In this document: positions 17,134 to 24,780 of the stretch, one piece after another
Layout: the number at the start of each line of letters is the position of its first letter
Numbering within the stretch: the stretch's first letter is position 1
Source: Ilumatobacteraceae bacterium
Lineage (GTDB): Bacteria; Actinomycetota; Acidimicrobiia; Acidimicrobiales; Ilumatobacteraceae
Length of the DNA stretch: 64,000 nucleotides
Direction: 5' to 3'
Assembly (NCBI GenBank): GCA_025463305.1
Contig: JAOBWK010000069.1
Span: 1-64,000 of the forward strand
Notes under the pieces: generated by a model
Seen by the model: only the letters and a program-made list of their open reading frames with translations
What the model was told of the DNA's origin: nothing
Databases searched by the model: none
Made by a program: the position numbers and the translations under genes

Positions 17134-18024
17134 GTGACGGATCCCTCGACGTTCTCGGTCCACCTGGTCGATGGCACGTACGAGCTGTTCCGCCAGCACT
17201 TCGGCCAGATGGGCCGACACGAGGAGGAATCGCCGTTTGCCGCGACGATCGGTGTCCTGTCATCGACCCTGCAGATGCTCGCTCAAGGGGCGACGCACAT
17301 CGGCGTGGCCAGCGACCACGTCATCGAGAGCTTCCGCAACGACCTGTGGGCGGGCTACAAGACGAGCGCCGGCATGGCCGAGGAACTGCTCGTGCAGATC
17401 CCGCTCGTCGAGCAGGCGCTCGTCGCGATGGGCGTGACGACCTGGGCGATGGTGGAGCACGAGGCCGACGACGCGCTGGGCGCAGCAGCGGCGCTCGCCG
17501 ACCTCGATCCCCGGGTGAACCGGGTGCTGATCGTGACGCCCGACAAGGACCTCGGGCAGTGCGTGCGCGGCACCCGCGTCGTGCAGTACGACCGCCGCAA
17601 GGACGAGATCGTCGACGAGGCCGGGGTGCGCGCCAAGTTCGGCGTCGGACCGGCCTCGATCCCGGACTACCTCGGCCTCGTCGGCGACACCGCCGACGGC
17701 TTCCCCGGACTGCCCGGTTGGGGCGCGAAGGGCACGTCCACGGTGCTCGCGGCGTTCGAGCACATCGAGAACATCCCGGCGCAGGCGGCCGACTGGCACC
17801 TCAGCGGGCTGCGTGGCGCGGAGAAGTTGGCCCAGACCCTGCGCGAGCACCTCGACGAGGCCCTGCTGTTCCGCACGATCGCGACCGTGGTGACCGATCT
17901 CGACGTCGGCACGATCGACGAGTGGCGTTGGGCCGGCCCGACGGCGGAGTTCGCGTCGTTCGCCACCGACCTCGGCGCGCCGCAGCTGGCCGACCGGGCC
18001 GAGCGCCTCGCCGCCTCCCGCTGA
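17134..18024 (+). CDS. 5'-3' exonuclease, PIN/FLAP-like domain
   Basis: A 296-residue stand-alone 5' nuclease of the type that forms the N-terminal domain of Pol I elsewhere. It starts with HLVDGTYELFRQHF, has the acidic metal cluster in EHEADDALGAAAAL and VLIVTPDKDLGQCV, and a helix-3-turn segment GLVGDTADGFPGLPGWGAKG that binds duplex DNA. It would remove flaps or RNA primers. Start: CAGACT at 17122-17127 is 6 nt from GTG 17134, a leaderless start. The window also carries a Pol I-like protein lacking this domain, so the two could act together. Confidence 0.9.
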   Translation: MTDPSTFSVHLVDGTYELFRQHFGQMGRHEEESPFAATIGVLSSTLQMLAQGATHIGVASDHVIESFRNDLWAGYKTSAGMAEELLVQIPLVEQALVAMGVTTWAMVEHEADDALGAAAALADLDPRVNRVLIVTPDKDLGQCVRGTRVVQYDRRKDEIVDEAGVRAKFGVGPASIPDYLGLVGDTADGFPGLPGWGAKGTSTVLAAFEHIENIPAQAADWHLSGLRGAEKLAQTLREHLDEALLFRTIATVVTDLDVGTIDEWRWAGPTAEFASFATDLGAPQLADRAERLAASR

Positions 18025-18054
18025 GCGGTCCCGGGACGCGGGCGATCCCGTGGA

Positions 18055-18170
18055 GTGAGGTGACGGCCAGGCGACCTGCGGCACACAGGCGGTACCGTTG
18101 AAGGCTGCTGCATCCCTGCCCTGACCTGGTTCCCGGACGACTGTTGCACAGGACCCGGCCGTCACCTCAC
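18055..18170 (-). ncRNA. ffs: Signal recognition particle RNA, small (4.5S-like) type
   Basis: On the minus strand the sequence reads as one long hairpin closed by a perfect 14-bp stem (18055-18068 with 18157-18170). It contains the conserved SRP helix 8 sequence ACCAGGTCAGG followed after a short loop by GCAGCAGCC, the Ffh-binding symmetric and asymmetric internal loops. The length (about 116 nt) fits the small bacterial SRP RNA. It pairs with Ffh for co-translational targeting. Exact ends are approximate. Confidence 0.85.
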
Positions 18171-18291
18171 CCGACGGGATCGAACGGTGCGCTCAGGTTA
18201 GCTGGGCGCTACCCTGCTCACACCTGTTCGGCATCATCGAGCGATCGGCGGCAAGCAATTGACGGCGATTGGTTGATGGTGGTGTCGGCAC

Positions 18292-18376
18292 GGAGGGTTG
18301 CGAGAGCGGCCGAATCGGCACGCCTGGAAAGCGTGTGAAGTGCAAACTTCCGTGGGTTCAAATCCCACACCCTCCG
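18292..18376 (+). tRNA. tRNA-Ser (anticodon GGA)
   Basis: A class II tRNA with acceptor stem GGAGGGT (18292-18298) pairing with ACCCTCC (18369-18375), a long variable arm, a GGTTCAAATCC T-arm and anticodon loop CTGGAAA giving GGA, which reads UCC/UCU serine codons. Discriminator G is followed by an encoded CCA (18377-18379). The final A of CCA is the first base of the tadA start codon ATG. Confidence 0.95.
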
Positions 18377-18378
18377 CC

Positions 18379-18921
18379 ATGTCATCTTCGCCGCCCGCCG
18401 ACCGTGGGCCGGCCGCCGCGGCGCACCCGGTCGGGCGGCCGGTGCGCTCCGACGTCGAGGCGATGGAGATCGCCCTGGCCGAGGCCGTTGCTGCCGAGGC
18501 GCACGACGATGTCCCGGTCGGCGCCGTCGTGGTCCTGCACGGCGTCGTGATCGCGGCGCGGCACAACGAGCGCGAGCTCACCGGCGACCCCACCGCGCAC
18601 GCCGAGATCCTCGCGATCCGCGATGCGGCCACGGCCATCGGCAACTGGCACCTCGACGACTGCACCGTGTACGTCACGTTGGAGCCGTGTGCGATGTGCG
18701 CGGGCGCACTGGTCAACGCTCGAGCTCCCCGGGTCGTCTACGGCGCCACGGACCCCAAGGCGGGCGCCGGCGGGAGCGTGTTCAACGTGCTCGCCGACGC
18801 CCGGCTCAACCACCGCTGCGCGATCGAGTCCGGCGTGCTCGAGGAGGCGTGCGGATCGATCCTCCGCTCGTTCTTCGCCGCACGTCGTGGGGCCAGACGC
18901 GAACGATCCGCCGACGGCTGA
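18379..18921 (+). CDS. tadA: tRNA-specific adenosine deaminase
   Basis: A 180-residue zinc deaminase that converts the wobble adenosine of tRNA-Arg(ACG) to inosine. The active-site motifs are TAHAEILAI and PCAMC. The first 25-30 residues are a low-complexity Ser/Pro/Ala/Arg extension not present in E. coli TadA, so a later start (ATG 18462) is possible. ATG 18379 overlaps the CCA end of the upstream tRNA-Ser gene, so the mRNA probably arises by processing of a tRNA-tadA transcript. The stop codon sits in the loop of a terminator-like hairpin. Confidence 0.9.
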   Translation: MSSSPPADRGPAAAAHPVGRPVRSDVEAMEIALAEAVAAEAHDDVPVGAVVVLHGVVIAARHNERELTGDPTAHAEILAIRDAATAIGNWHLDDCTVYVTLEPCAMCAGALVNARAPRVVYGATDPKAGAGGSVFNVLADARLNHRCAIESGVLEEACGSILRSFFAARRGARRERSADG

Positions 18922-18936
18922 GCCGTCGACGGATCG
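18904..18936 (+). terminator. Hairpin spanning the tadA stop codon
   Basis: CGATCCGCCGACGGC at 18904-18918 pairs with GCCGTCGACGGATCG at 18922-18936 with one mismatch; the three-base loop is the TGA stop codon itself. It sits between tadA and the convergent DUF4388 gene and is a likely terminator for the tRNA-tadA unit. Confidence 0.65.
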
Positions 18937-18963
18937 TCGGGGGGATCGTGAGGCTGCTGTCGG

Positions 18964-21720
18964 TCAGCGACGACGGATGCCGTCGATCAACCGGCGCAGG
19001 GCACCGCGGCGCTCGTTGGCGACGACGGGCTCCTCGACCGTGATGTTCGGCAGGTGCGGTGCACCGTCGGCGAGCGTGCCCATCGGGGGTGCGAAGTCGG
19101 TGCCGACGAGGGCGTGACGGCCGGTGTTGTTCGCGCCGAGCGACATCAGCGGAGCGATGTTGCCGGAGCCGGTGGGGATCGACTCGATGCCCGTCGGTGC
19201 CGACGAGTTCCGGTCGAGGCCGACGGCACCCAGCCGTGCCGGCGCCAAGGTCGGTGCGCCCAGTGCCGGCGCCGGCGCGGCCGGGGCTGCGATGGCGGGC
19301 ACCTGACCCGACGGGTTGATGCCCGGCGAGGTGACGCGCATCGCCCCGAACGACACGGGTGCGGGTCCGGTGTTCAACGTGGCGGCTTCGATGGCGGCGA
19401 TCGCCCGGCGAACCGCAGCGGCGACGTCTTCGGGCACGGGGGTCGAGCCGAGCGGCGGGATCAGGTGATCCGGCGCGGGCGTGGGCTGCACCGAGTACGC
19501 CAGCGGCACGGCGACCGGCGCAGGGGCGGAAGCCACGAGGTCGGGGACGAACGCCGGCACTGGCACGGGCGGGGCGACGGCTGACAACGACGTCAGCGGC
19601 GCCAGCGGTGTCATCGGCGCGAGTGGGGCCGGCTGCTGCATCGAGGCCGGGGCACCGGCCGCGGTGACGCTGCCCGTCATCGGGGTGAGCTGGCTGAGCG
19701 GGGTCAGCGACGGCATCGGCGTGAGCGGGGAGAGCGATGCCAGCGGCGTGAGCGTGGGCGTCTCGACGGCGGTGGGAGCCTCCGCGACCGGCTGCTCGAC
19801 CGGAGCCTCGACGGACGCCTCGACCGGCGTCTCCGTGGGCACGGCGCCCGGCATCGGCAGCCGCGGGGCGTTCTCGTCGAGCACGATCTCGGGTGCCGCG
19901 TTGGCCAGCACCGAGCGGGTGCCGAGCGGCTGGGCCGAGACGCGGGTGGTCGGTGGGGTGGTGTACACCGGCAGGACCGGCGTCGGCAGGTCGGCCGGGA
20001 TCTCCGGTGCGACGTCGAACGCCACGGGTGGCTGCCACGGGCTCGGCAGCGTCGCGCTGGGCGGCTCCACCGGGTCCGGCGTCGGCTCCACGATGTCGGC
20101 GACGATGACGTCGGTCACCGGGGCGATCTCGGGCTCGATCTCGGGCTCCACCTCGGTGTCGGACTCGACCTCGGGGGTCGCAACCTCGGCGCCCGGAACC
20201 TCAGCGACCGGTGTGCTGGTCGACCAGAAGTCGCCGTCGAGGGTGACGGGCCAGGCCGGCTCGGTCGCCGTGGCGCCGGGAGCGTCGGCCGGCGTCGTAT
20301 CGTCGAGGCGCAGCTCGGGTTCGACGGTGCCGTGCGGGTCGGAGGCGGTCTGATCGGACGAGGCCCAGAGATCGGCCCACACATCGGAACCGTTGACGGT
20401 GCTGGTGCCGATCGGCCGGAAGGGATCGATGTCGGCGGGCTCGGGATCGAGCAGCAGTGGCTCGGGCACCGGGACGGACGGGGAGGACAGCAGGGTGGCG
20501 AGCTCGATGATCGGCGGGTTGTTGCGGATCGGTGCCTCGGGATGGGCCGGTGCCGGCTTCGACTCCTGGGCGACGAGGGCGGCCAGCGCAGCGGTCATCG
20601 GATCGTCGTCGGGGGTCGGTGCGTCGGACGAGTCGACCTCGAGGGTGGGGGTGTCGTCGGTGTCGGCGTGGCTCGCCGGGATCTCGAAGGCCTCGGGCTC
20701 GTACTGCGGCACCGCGGCGTCGGGGACGACGACCTCGGCGGGAGGCGTGGGCGAGACCGGCTGCATCGAGACGAGCGGCTGGAGCGGCCTCAACGGCTGC
20801 AGCGATGTGAGCGGCTGAAGCCCGGTGGTCGCCGCTGGCGGGGTCGGGGTGGTCGGCTCCTCAGCGATCAGTGAGGACAGCGACGTCATCTCGCCGAGCG
20901 ACACCATCGGTGTGCCTGCGAACGGCGTGGTGTCCTCGATGGTCTCGACCGCAGCAGGCTCGTCGTCGACGTGTACGTCGGCCGAGGAGGCCGGCGGGGC
21001 GGTGGGCTGCTCGAACATCGGCTGCAGCGCGGCCGGCTGGGCCAGCGCGGCTGGCTGCTCGAACACGGGCTGCTCGAAGACGGGCTGGTCGAACGTGGGC
21101 TGCTCGAACGTGGGCTGGGGGACCGCGACCGGCGCCTCGAACGCAGCGGGGGGCGCTGCGACCGCGGTGTCGGTCGCGGGGGTCCGCTCGACCACCGGGA
21201 CGATGGTGACGATGGGCGCACGGTTGGTGGCGACCTCGGCCTCGGCCGACTGCTGCGAGCTGTACCAGCGGTGGATGCCCGACGAGTGGTGGCGGTACAT
21301 GGTGGTGCGCGACGAGTGCACGATCTCCTCGGCGATGGCCGTGAGCGTTTCCTCGGTGATGGACTCGATGGCGATCTCGACGCCGTCGCGGTCGATCGTG
21401 CTGTCGCGGTCGAACACGCGACCGAGGTGCTCGACGCCGTTGATCTTCATCGCGCCGTTCTGCAGTTGGTGCTGGGTGAGCGCGCCGACCTGCACGAGGC
21501 GGTTGCCGAGTGAGTCGTCGGCGTCCTGCTCGGCGAAGTAGACGAGGCCGTTCATCAGGTAGATGCGCGTCTTGACGGCCGAGGACGTGGTGAGCGCGAG
21601 CTCGCCGGTGACGTGGCCGTTGCACGCGTCTTCGATCACCTGCCACGCGGTGCGTCCGGATCCGGCGGCCGCGGCATTGCTTCCGTTGGTCGAGAACCTG
21701 TGGTCGTGTGTCATGGTCAT
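18964..21720 (-). CDS. DUF4388 protein with long disordered repeat tail
   Basis: A 918-residue protein. Residues about 27-150 form a DUF4388 (PatA N-terminal-like) domain, found in bacterial signalling and polarity proteins. Residues 160-900 are Pro/Ala/Thr-rich and appear disordered, with repeated short motifs: (T/V/D)FEQP at 204-238, LQPL/RPL at 301-318, LTPL/SPL at 657-680 and 700-712, and a MVSLG/LMSLG pair near 272 and 859. Residues 761-782 look like an amphipathic helix, and the extreme C terminus (RRGALRRLIDGIRRR) is a basic amphipathic helix suited to membrane contact. ATG 21720 overlaps the GTPase stop by ATGA, so translation is coupled. Confidence 0.85.
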   Translation of the reverse strand: MTMTHDHRFSTNGSNAAAAGSGRTAWQVIEDACNGHVTGELALTTSSAVKTRIYLMNGLVYFAEQDADDSLGNRLVQVGALTQHQLQNGAMKINGVEHLGRVFDRDSTIDRDGVEIAIESITEETLTAIAEEIVHSSRTTMYRHHSSGIHRWYSSQQSAEAEVATNRAPIVTIVPVVERTPATDTAVAAPPAAFEAPVAVPQPTFEQPTFDQPVFEQPVFEQPAALAQPAALQPMFEQPTAPPASSADVHVDDEPAAVETIEDTTPFAGTPMVSLGEMTSLSSLIAEEPTTPTPPAATTGLQPLTSLQPLRPLQPLVSMQPVSPTPPAEVVVPDAAVPQYEPEAFEIPASHADTDDTPTLEVDSSDAPTPDDDPMTAALAALVAQESKPAPAHPEAPIRNNPPIIELATLLSSPSVPVPEPLLLDPEPADIDPFRPIGTSTVNGSDVWADLWASSDQTASDPHGTVEPELRLDDTTPADAPGATATEPAWPVTLDGDFWSTSTPVAEVPGAEVATPEVESDTEVEPEIEPEIAPVTDVIVADIVEPTPDPVEPPSATLPSPWQPPVAFDVAPEIPADLPTPVLPVYTTPPTTRVSAQPLGTRSVLANAAPEIVLDENAPRLPMPGAVPTETPVEASVEAPVEQPVAEAPTAVETPTLTPLASLSPLTPMPSLTPLSQLTPMTGSVTAAGAPASMQQPAPLAPMTPLAPLTSLSAVAPPVPVPAFVPDLVASAPAPVAVPLAYSVQPTPAPDHLIPPLGSTPVPEDVAAAVRRAIAAIEAATLNTGPAPVSFGAMRVTSPGINPSGQVPAIAAPAAPAPALGAPTLAPARLGAVGLDRNSSAPTGIESIPTGSGNIAPLMSLGANNTGRHALVGTDFAPPMGTLADGAPHLPNITVEEPVVANERRGALRRLIDGIRRR

Positions 21721-22313
21721 GCGGCTCCTCCCGGGGCTGCGAGTGCCAGGTCTGTCGCCTCGAGCAGCGCGACCAGGACCTCGGCGACGACCTCGCGGCC
21801 GGACTCCGGGTCGATCAGTTGGCAGGGTATGGCAGGGACATCGGTTGCGGCGCCGAGCTCGTCGGCGACGGCGCGGGCGGCGCTGCGCTCGTCACACCGG
21901 TTGACGGCGATCACGAGCGGCACGCGGAGATCGCGCATCACGAGGGTGAGCATGCTGCGCGCCTCGGCGAAGGTCTCGGGGGCGAGGCCGTCGACCACGA
22001 AGGTGACGATGTCGACGTCGGCCTTGAGGATGTCGGTCATGAACCGGAACCGCTCCTGGCCGGGCGTGCCGAACATCAGCAGGTGGACGACCTCGTCGCC
22101 CTCGGTGAGCGGCGCGAGCGCGAACGTGCCGAAGTCCATCGCCACGGTGGTGTTCGCCTTGACGGCGGCTTCCTCACCCGACGTGTGCACTTCGGTGCTG
22201 ACGACGGGGCTCTGCGAGATCGCCTGGATCAGCGATGTCTTGCCGGCCGCGAACGGGCCGGTCACCAGGATCTTGAAGGTGTGCTCGGGCACCGCGATGT
22301 CGGCCATGGTCAT
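21717..22313 (-). CDS. Small Ras-like GTPase (MglA/conservon type)
   Basis: A 198-residue G protein. G1 is TGPFAAGKTSL, G2 Thr lies in NTTVAMDFG, G3 is MFGTPGQERF (Gly-Thr-Pro in place of the DxxG Asp, as in MglA-like and actinobacterial conservon GTPases), and G4 is AVNRCD. Such GTPases pair with Roadblock proteins that act as their activators. ATG 22313 overlaps the Roadblock gene stop as ATGA, and its own stop overlaps the DUF4388 start in the same way. By analogy it may set cell polarity for pili; that is inference. Confidence 0.92.
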   Translation of the reverse strand: MTMADIAVPEHTFKILVTGPFAAGKTSLIQAISQSPVVSTEVHTSGEEAAVKANTTVAMDFGTFALAPLTEGDEVVHLLMFGTPGQERFRFMTDILKADVDIVTFVVDGLAPETFAEARSMLTLVMRDLRVPLVIAVNRCDERSAARAVADELGAATDVPAIPCQLIDPESGREVVAEVLVALLEATDLALAAPGGAA

Positions 22314-22747
22314 GCTCCGCCAGAGACGGCAGAGCGAAGGCTCTCCCTGCGGGCGCGGACCTCGGTGGTGATGTGGTGCAGGTTCGTGTTCGGGCGGGCG
22401 AGCACGGTGAGCACGCCTTCGTCGCCGATCGCGCAGACCACGACGTAGCCGGCCTCTGACCGCACGACGACCTCCTCGACCTGGCTGCCGCCGACGGCAC
22501 CGACGAGCTGAGCGGCGAGGCCCATCGTGGCAGCGATCATCGCCGCGCGACCGGCATCGTGGGTGAGCTGATCGGAGTGGGCGACGCTGCGCCCGTCCGG
22601 CGTGGCGATGGCCGCGCCGATGACCCCGGCGACGGAGCGGACCAGGGCGTTCAGGATCGCCTGGGGATCGAGTCGCTCGTGCACGAGCGCGGCGAGCGAA
22701 TGGCTCGTCACGTCGGGATTCGAGTCGATCATCGAGAGTTCCGCCAC
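22310..22747 (-). CDS. Roadblock/LC7 domain protein (MglB-like)
   Basis: A 145-residue Roadblock/LC7 protein: VGAAIATPDGRSVAHSD-like first strand, an AAMIAATMGLAAQLV helix, then VEEVVVRSEAGYVVVCAIGDEGVLTVLARP. Bacterial members act as GTPase-activating partners of the adjacent small GTPase. GTG 22747 lies 7 nt after a WhiG-type -10 box, so it is the leaderless first gene of a three-gene coupled operon. The upstream in-frame extension to 22837 runs through that promoter and is rejected. No histidine kinase or DUF742 gene adjoins, so this is not a complete conservon. Confidence 0.9.
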   Translation of the reverse strand: MAELSMIDSNPDVTSHSLAALVHERLDPQAILNALVRSVAGVIGAAIATPDGRSVAHSDQLTHDAGRAAMIAATMGLAAQLVGAVGGSQVEEVVVRSEAGYVVVCAIGDEGVLTVLARPNTNLHHITTEVRARRESLRSAVSGGA

Positions 22748-22782
22748 GAAGGAAATATCGGCAAGCACCGGGCAACCTTGAA
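22748..22782 (-). promoter_or_regulatory. WhiG/sigma-28-type promoter of the Roadblock-GTPase-DUF4388 operon
   Basis: Minus strand: TCAA, 15 bases, GCCGATAT, 7 bases, GTG. Compared with the promoter at 16984-17018, the TCAAG element, both TTGCC repeats, the GCCGAT core, the following TT and the GTGGCG start are all conserved at identical spacing. The -10 matches the WhiG/sigma-28 consensus GCCGATAA at seven of eight positions. Confidence 0.72.
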
Positions 22783-22909
22783 GGGAAAAATTGACAGTAT
22801 CTCGACAATTGGAGGGCCACAAGGGCACCTCGGCCATCAGCGATCGGGCCGTTCGAATGTGCCGAATCGGATGTCCGTCGGCGACACCAACACCGCTAGT
22901 CTTGCGGCC

Positions 22910-22997
22910 GGAAGGGTGCCAGAGCGGACGAATGGGCCGGTCTCGAAAACCGTTGAGGCGTTCTGCGTCTCCGTGGGTTCAAATCCCACCCCTTCCG
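22910..22997 (+). tRNA. tRNA-Ser (anticodon CGA)
   Basis: A class II tRNA: acceptor GGAAGGG (22910-22916) with CCCTTCC (22990-22996), a long variable arm, T-arm GGTTCAAATCC, anticodon loop TCTCGAAAA giving CGA for UCG codons. CCA is encoded at 22998-23000. A TAGTCT box at 22897-22902 is a likely -10 element. Confidence 0.95.
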
Positions 22998-23009
22998 CCA
23001 TCCAGGCTC

Positions 23010-23040
23010 AGCCCGCCGACGCCGTGTGCGTCGGCGGGCT
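23010..23040. terminator. Terminator after tRNA-Ser(CGA)
   Basis: A perfect 13-bp stem, AGCCCGCCGACGC with GCGTCGGCGGGCT, and a five-base CGTGT loop, starting ten bases after the tRNA. It also lies 3' of the convergent peptidase gene and can serve both strands. Confidence 0.8.
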
Positions 23041-23071
23041 GCAGTCCTTCGTCGTGGCTCGCGCCGAGTGG

Positions 23072-24712
23072 TCAGCCGCAGCGGGTGCCCTTGGGCGGCA
23101 CCGTCAGGTCGACGAGGTAGTGGTCGACGGTGTCCATCGAGCACTGGTTGACGTTGTAGCCGGTGTGCTGATCGGCCACCACGGTGAGCAGCACGCCGTT
23201 CTCGAGGTCGTTGGCCATGTTCTGGCTGCTCGCCAGCGGCGTGGCCGGGTCACCCGTCGTGCCGACCACGAGGATCGGACCGGCACCCTTGCCGGTGATC
23301 TCGACCCGGGGGCTGTCGCTCTTCGGGAAGAACGTGCAGAAGTAGGTGCCGGTGGTGCCGGGCGACAGCCGTGGGGCGACCGCGGTGTACTGCGCGGCGG
23401 TGGCGTCGTCCTCGGCGACGGTGGGCCGCTCGGCGACGTCCATGCACGAGATCACCTGGAACGCCTCGAGCGAGTTGTCGTAGGTGCCGTCGGGTTGGCG
23501 TTGGTAGTACTCGTCGTAGAGCGCCAGGAGCCCCTTGCCCTTGCCCGCCTTCGCGTCGGCGAGGGCCTGGGCGAGATCGGGCCACGACGACTGGCTGTAC
23601 ATCGCTTCCACCACGGCGCTCAGCGCGACCTGGAGGTTGACGTCGGGCCGGCCGGTCTCGCTCGGGATCGGCTTCGCGTCGATGGATTTCATCAGCGCGT
23701 CGAACGCGCCCTCGGCATCGCCGTTGCTGTGGAACGCGCACGACTGGGTGGTGCTGCACGACTTGAGGAACGTGTCCAGCGCGTCCTCGAAACCCTTCTC
23801 CTGCTGCAGCCCGCTGGTGAGGAAGTCGGCCTTCGGATCGGCCGCACCGTCGAGCACCGCGCCGCGCACGGTGTCGGGGAACAGGGTGGCCCACGTCGCG
23901 CCGAGCTCGCTGCCGTAGCTGAACCCGAAGTAGGTGATCTTGGCCTCGCCGAGCGCCTTGCGGATGGAGTCCATGTCGCGGGCGGAGTCGTTCGTGCCGA
24001 CGTGCTGGATGATGGCCGAGTTCTTGGTGGTGCAGTCGGTCTCGAACTCCTTGGCGAGGTCGACGATCTGCTGCTTGGCCGCATCCGAGTCGGGCGTGAT
24101 GTCCTCGCTCGCGAAGTACTTGTCGTAGTCCGACACGCAGTCGATGAACGGCGTGCTCTTGCCGGTGCCGCGGGGGTCCCAGGCGATGATGTCGAAGTGG
24201 TCGGTGAGGTACTGGCTGTAGTTCGAGTCGGCGTAGATGCCGAAGTCGCTCCCGCCGAACCCGGGGCCACCGGGGTTGACGAGCAGGCTGCCGATGCGCT
24301 CGCTCGGGTTGCCGGCCTTGTGGCGCACGACATACAGGGTGAAGTTGCCGGCCGACGGATCGTTGTAGTCGATCGGGACGTCGAGGTGGCCCTCCTGGAT
24401 CGTGTCGTCGCCGGGGTTGTAGTCCGTCCAGCCGAAGTTGGCCATCGTCGGATCGTCGGTGGAGCTGGTCTCGCCGGTGCCACCCGTGGTGTCGGAGGTG
24501 CCGGTGCTGCCCGTCGTGTCGCCGGTCGTGTCGCCGGTCGTGTCGGGCGTGGCGGTGCCGCCGCTGTTGTCACCGGTCGTGCTGCCGGTGGTGTCGATCG
24601 TGGTCGTCTCGGCGTCGCTCCGGCGCACGGAGACCCCGTTGTAGGAGTCGGCGCACGATGCCGCGAAGACACAGGCGGACATCGTGACGGCGAGCACCAA
24701 GCGAGAACGCAT
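23072..24712 (-). CDS. Secreted alpha/beta hydrolase lipoprotein, tripeptidyl aminopeptidase-like (S33), copy 1
   Basis: A 546-residue lipoprotein. The signal peptide ends in a lipobox, VFAASC (Cys20), followed by a 60-residue Thr/Gly/Ser linker rich in DTTG repeats. The catalytic domain has LLVNPGGPGFGG (oxyanion region), WDPRGTGKST, the nucleophile elbow GFSYGSE, and the TAP-like C-terminal domain with VVGTTGDPATPL and the catalytic His in DQHTGY. It would release N-terminal peptides outside the cell. TACCAT stands 7 nt from ATG 24712 (leaderless). The adjacent gene is a paralogue. Confidence 0.9.
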   Translation of the reverse strand: MRSRLVLAVTMSACVFAASCADSYNGVSVRRSDAETTTIDTTGSTTGDNSGGTATPDTTGDTTGDTTGSTGTSDTTGGTGETSSTDDPTMANFGWTDYNPGDDTIQEGHLDVPIDYNDPSAGNFTLYVVRHKAGNPSERIGSLLVNPGGPGFGGSDFGIYADSNYSQYLTDHFDIIAWDPRGTGKSTPFIDCVSDYDKYFASEDITPDSDAAKQQIVDLAKEFETDCTTKNSAIIQHVGTNDSARDMDSIRKALGEAKITYFGFSYGSELGATWATLFPDTVRGAVLDGAADPKADFLTSGLQQEKGFEDALDTFLKSCSTTQSCAFHSNGDAEGAFDALMKSIDAKPIPSETGRPDVNLQVALSAVVEAMYSQSSWPDLAQALADAKAGKGKGLLALYDEYYQRQPDGTYDNSLEAFQVISCMDVAERPTVAEDDATAAQYTAVAPRLSPGTTGTYFCTFFPKSDSPRVEITGKGAGPILVVGTTGDPATPLASSQNMANDLENGVLLTVVADQHTGYNVNQCSMDTVDHYLVDLTVPPKGTRCG

Positions 24713-24780
24713 CGGGCCGATGGTAGTGGTGCGATGCACTGCGCGACCGGGCACGTCGGCGGGCCCGTGAGGTGATCCGG

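Noticed and set aside
18964..22747. Calling the GTPase operon a Streptomyces-type conservon
   Set aside because: The conservon needs a sensor kinase-like CvnA and DUF742 CvnC; neither is present.
22781..22812. TTGACA -35 box on the plus strand before tRNA-Ser(CGA)
   Set aside because: No -10 element lies at 16-18 bases; the tRNA has a nearer TAGTCT box.
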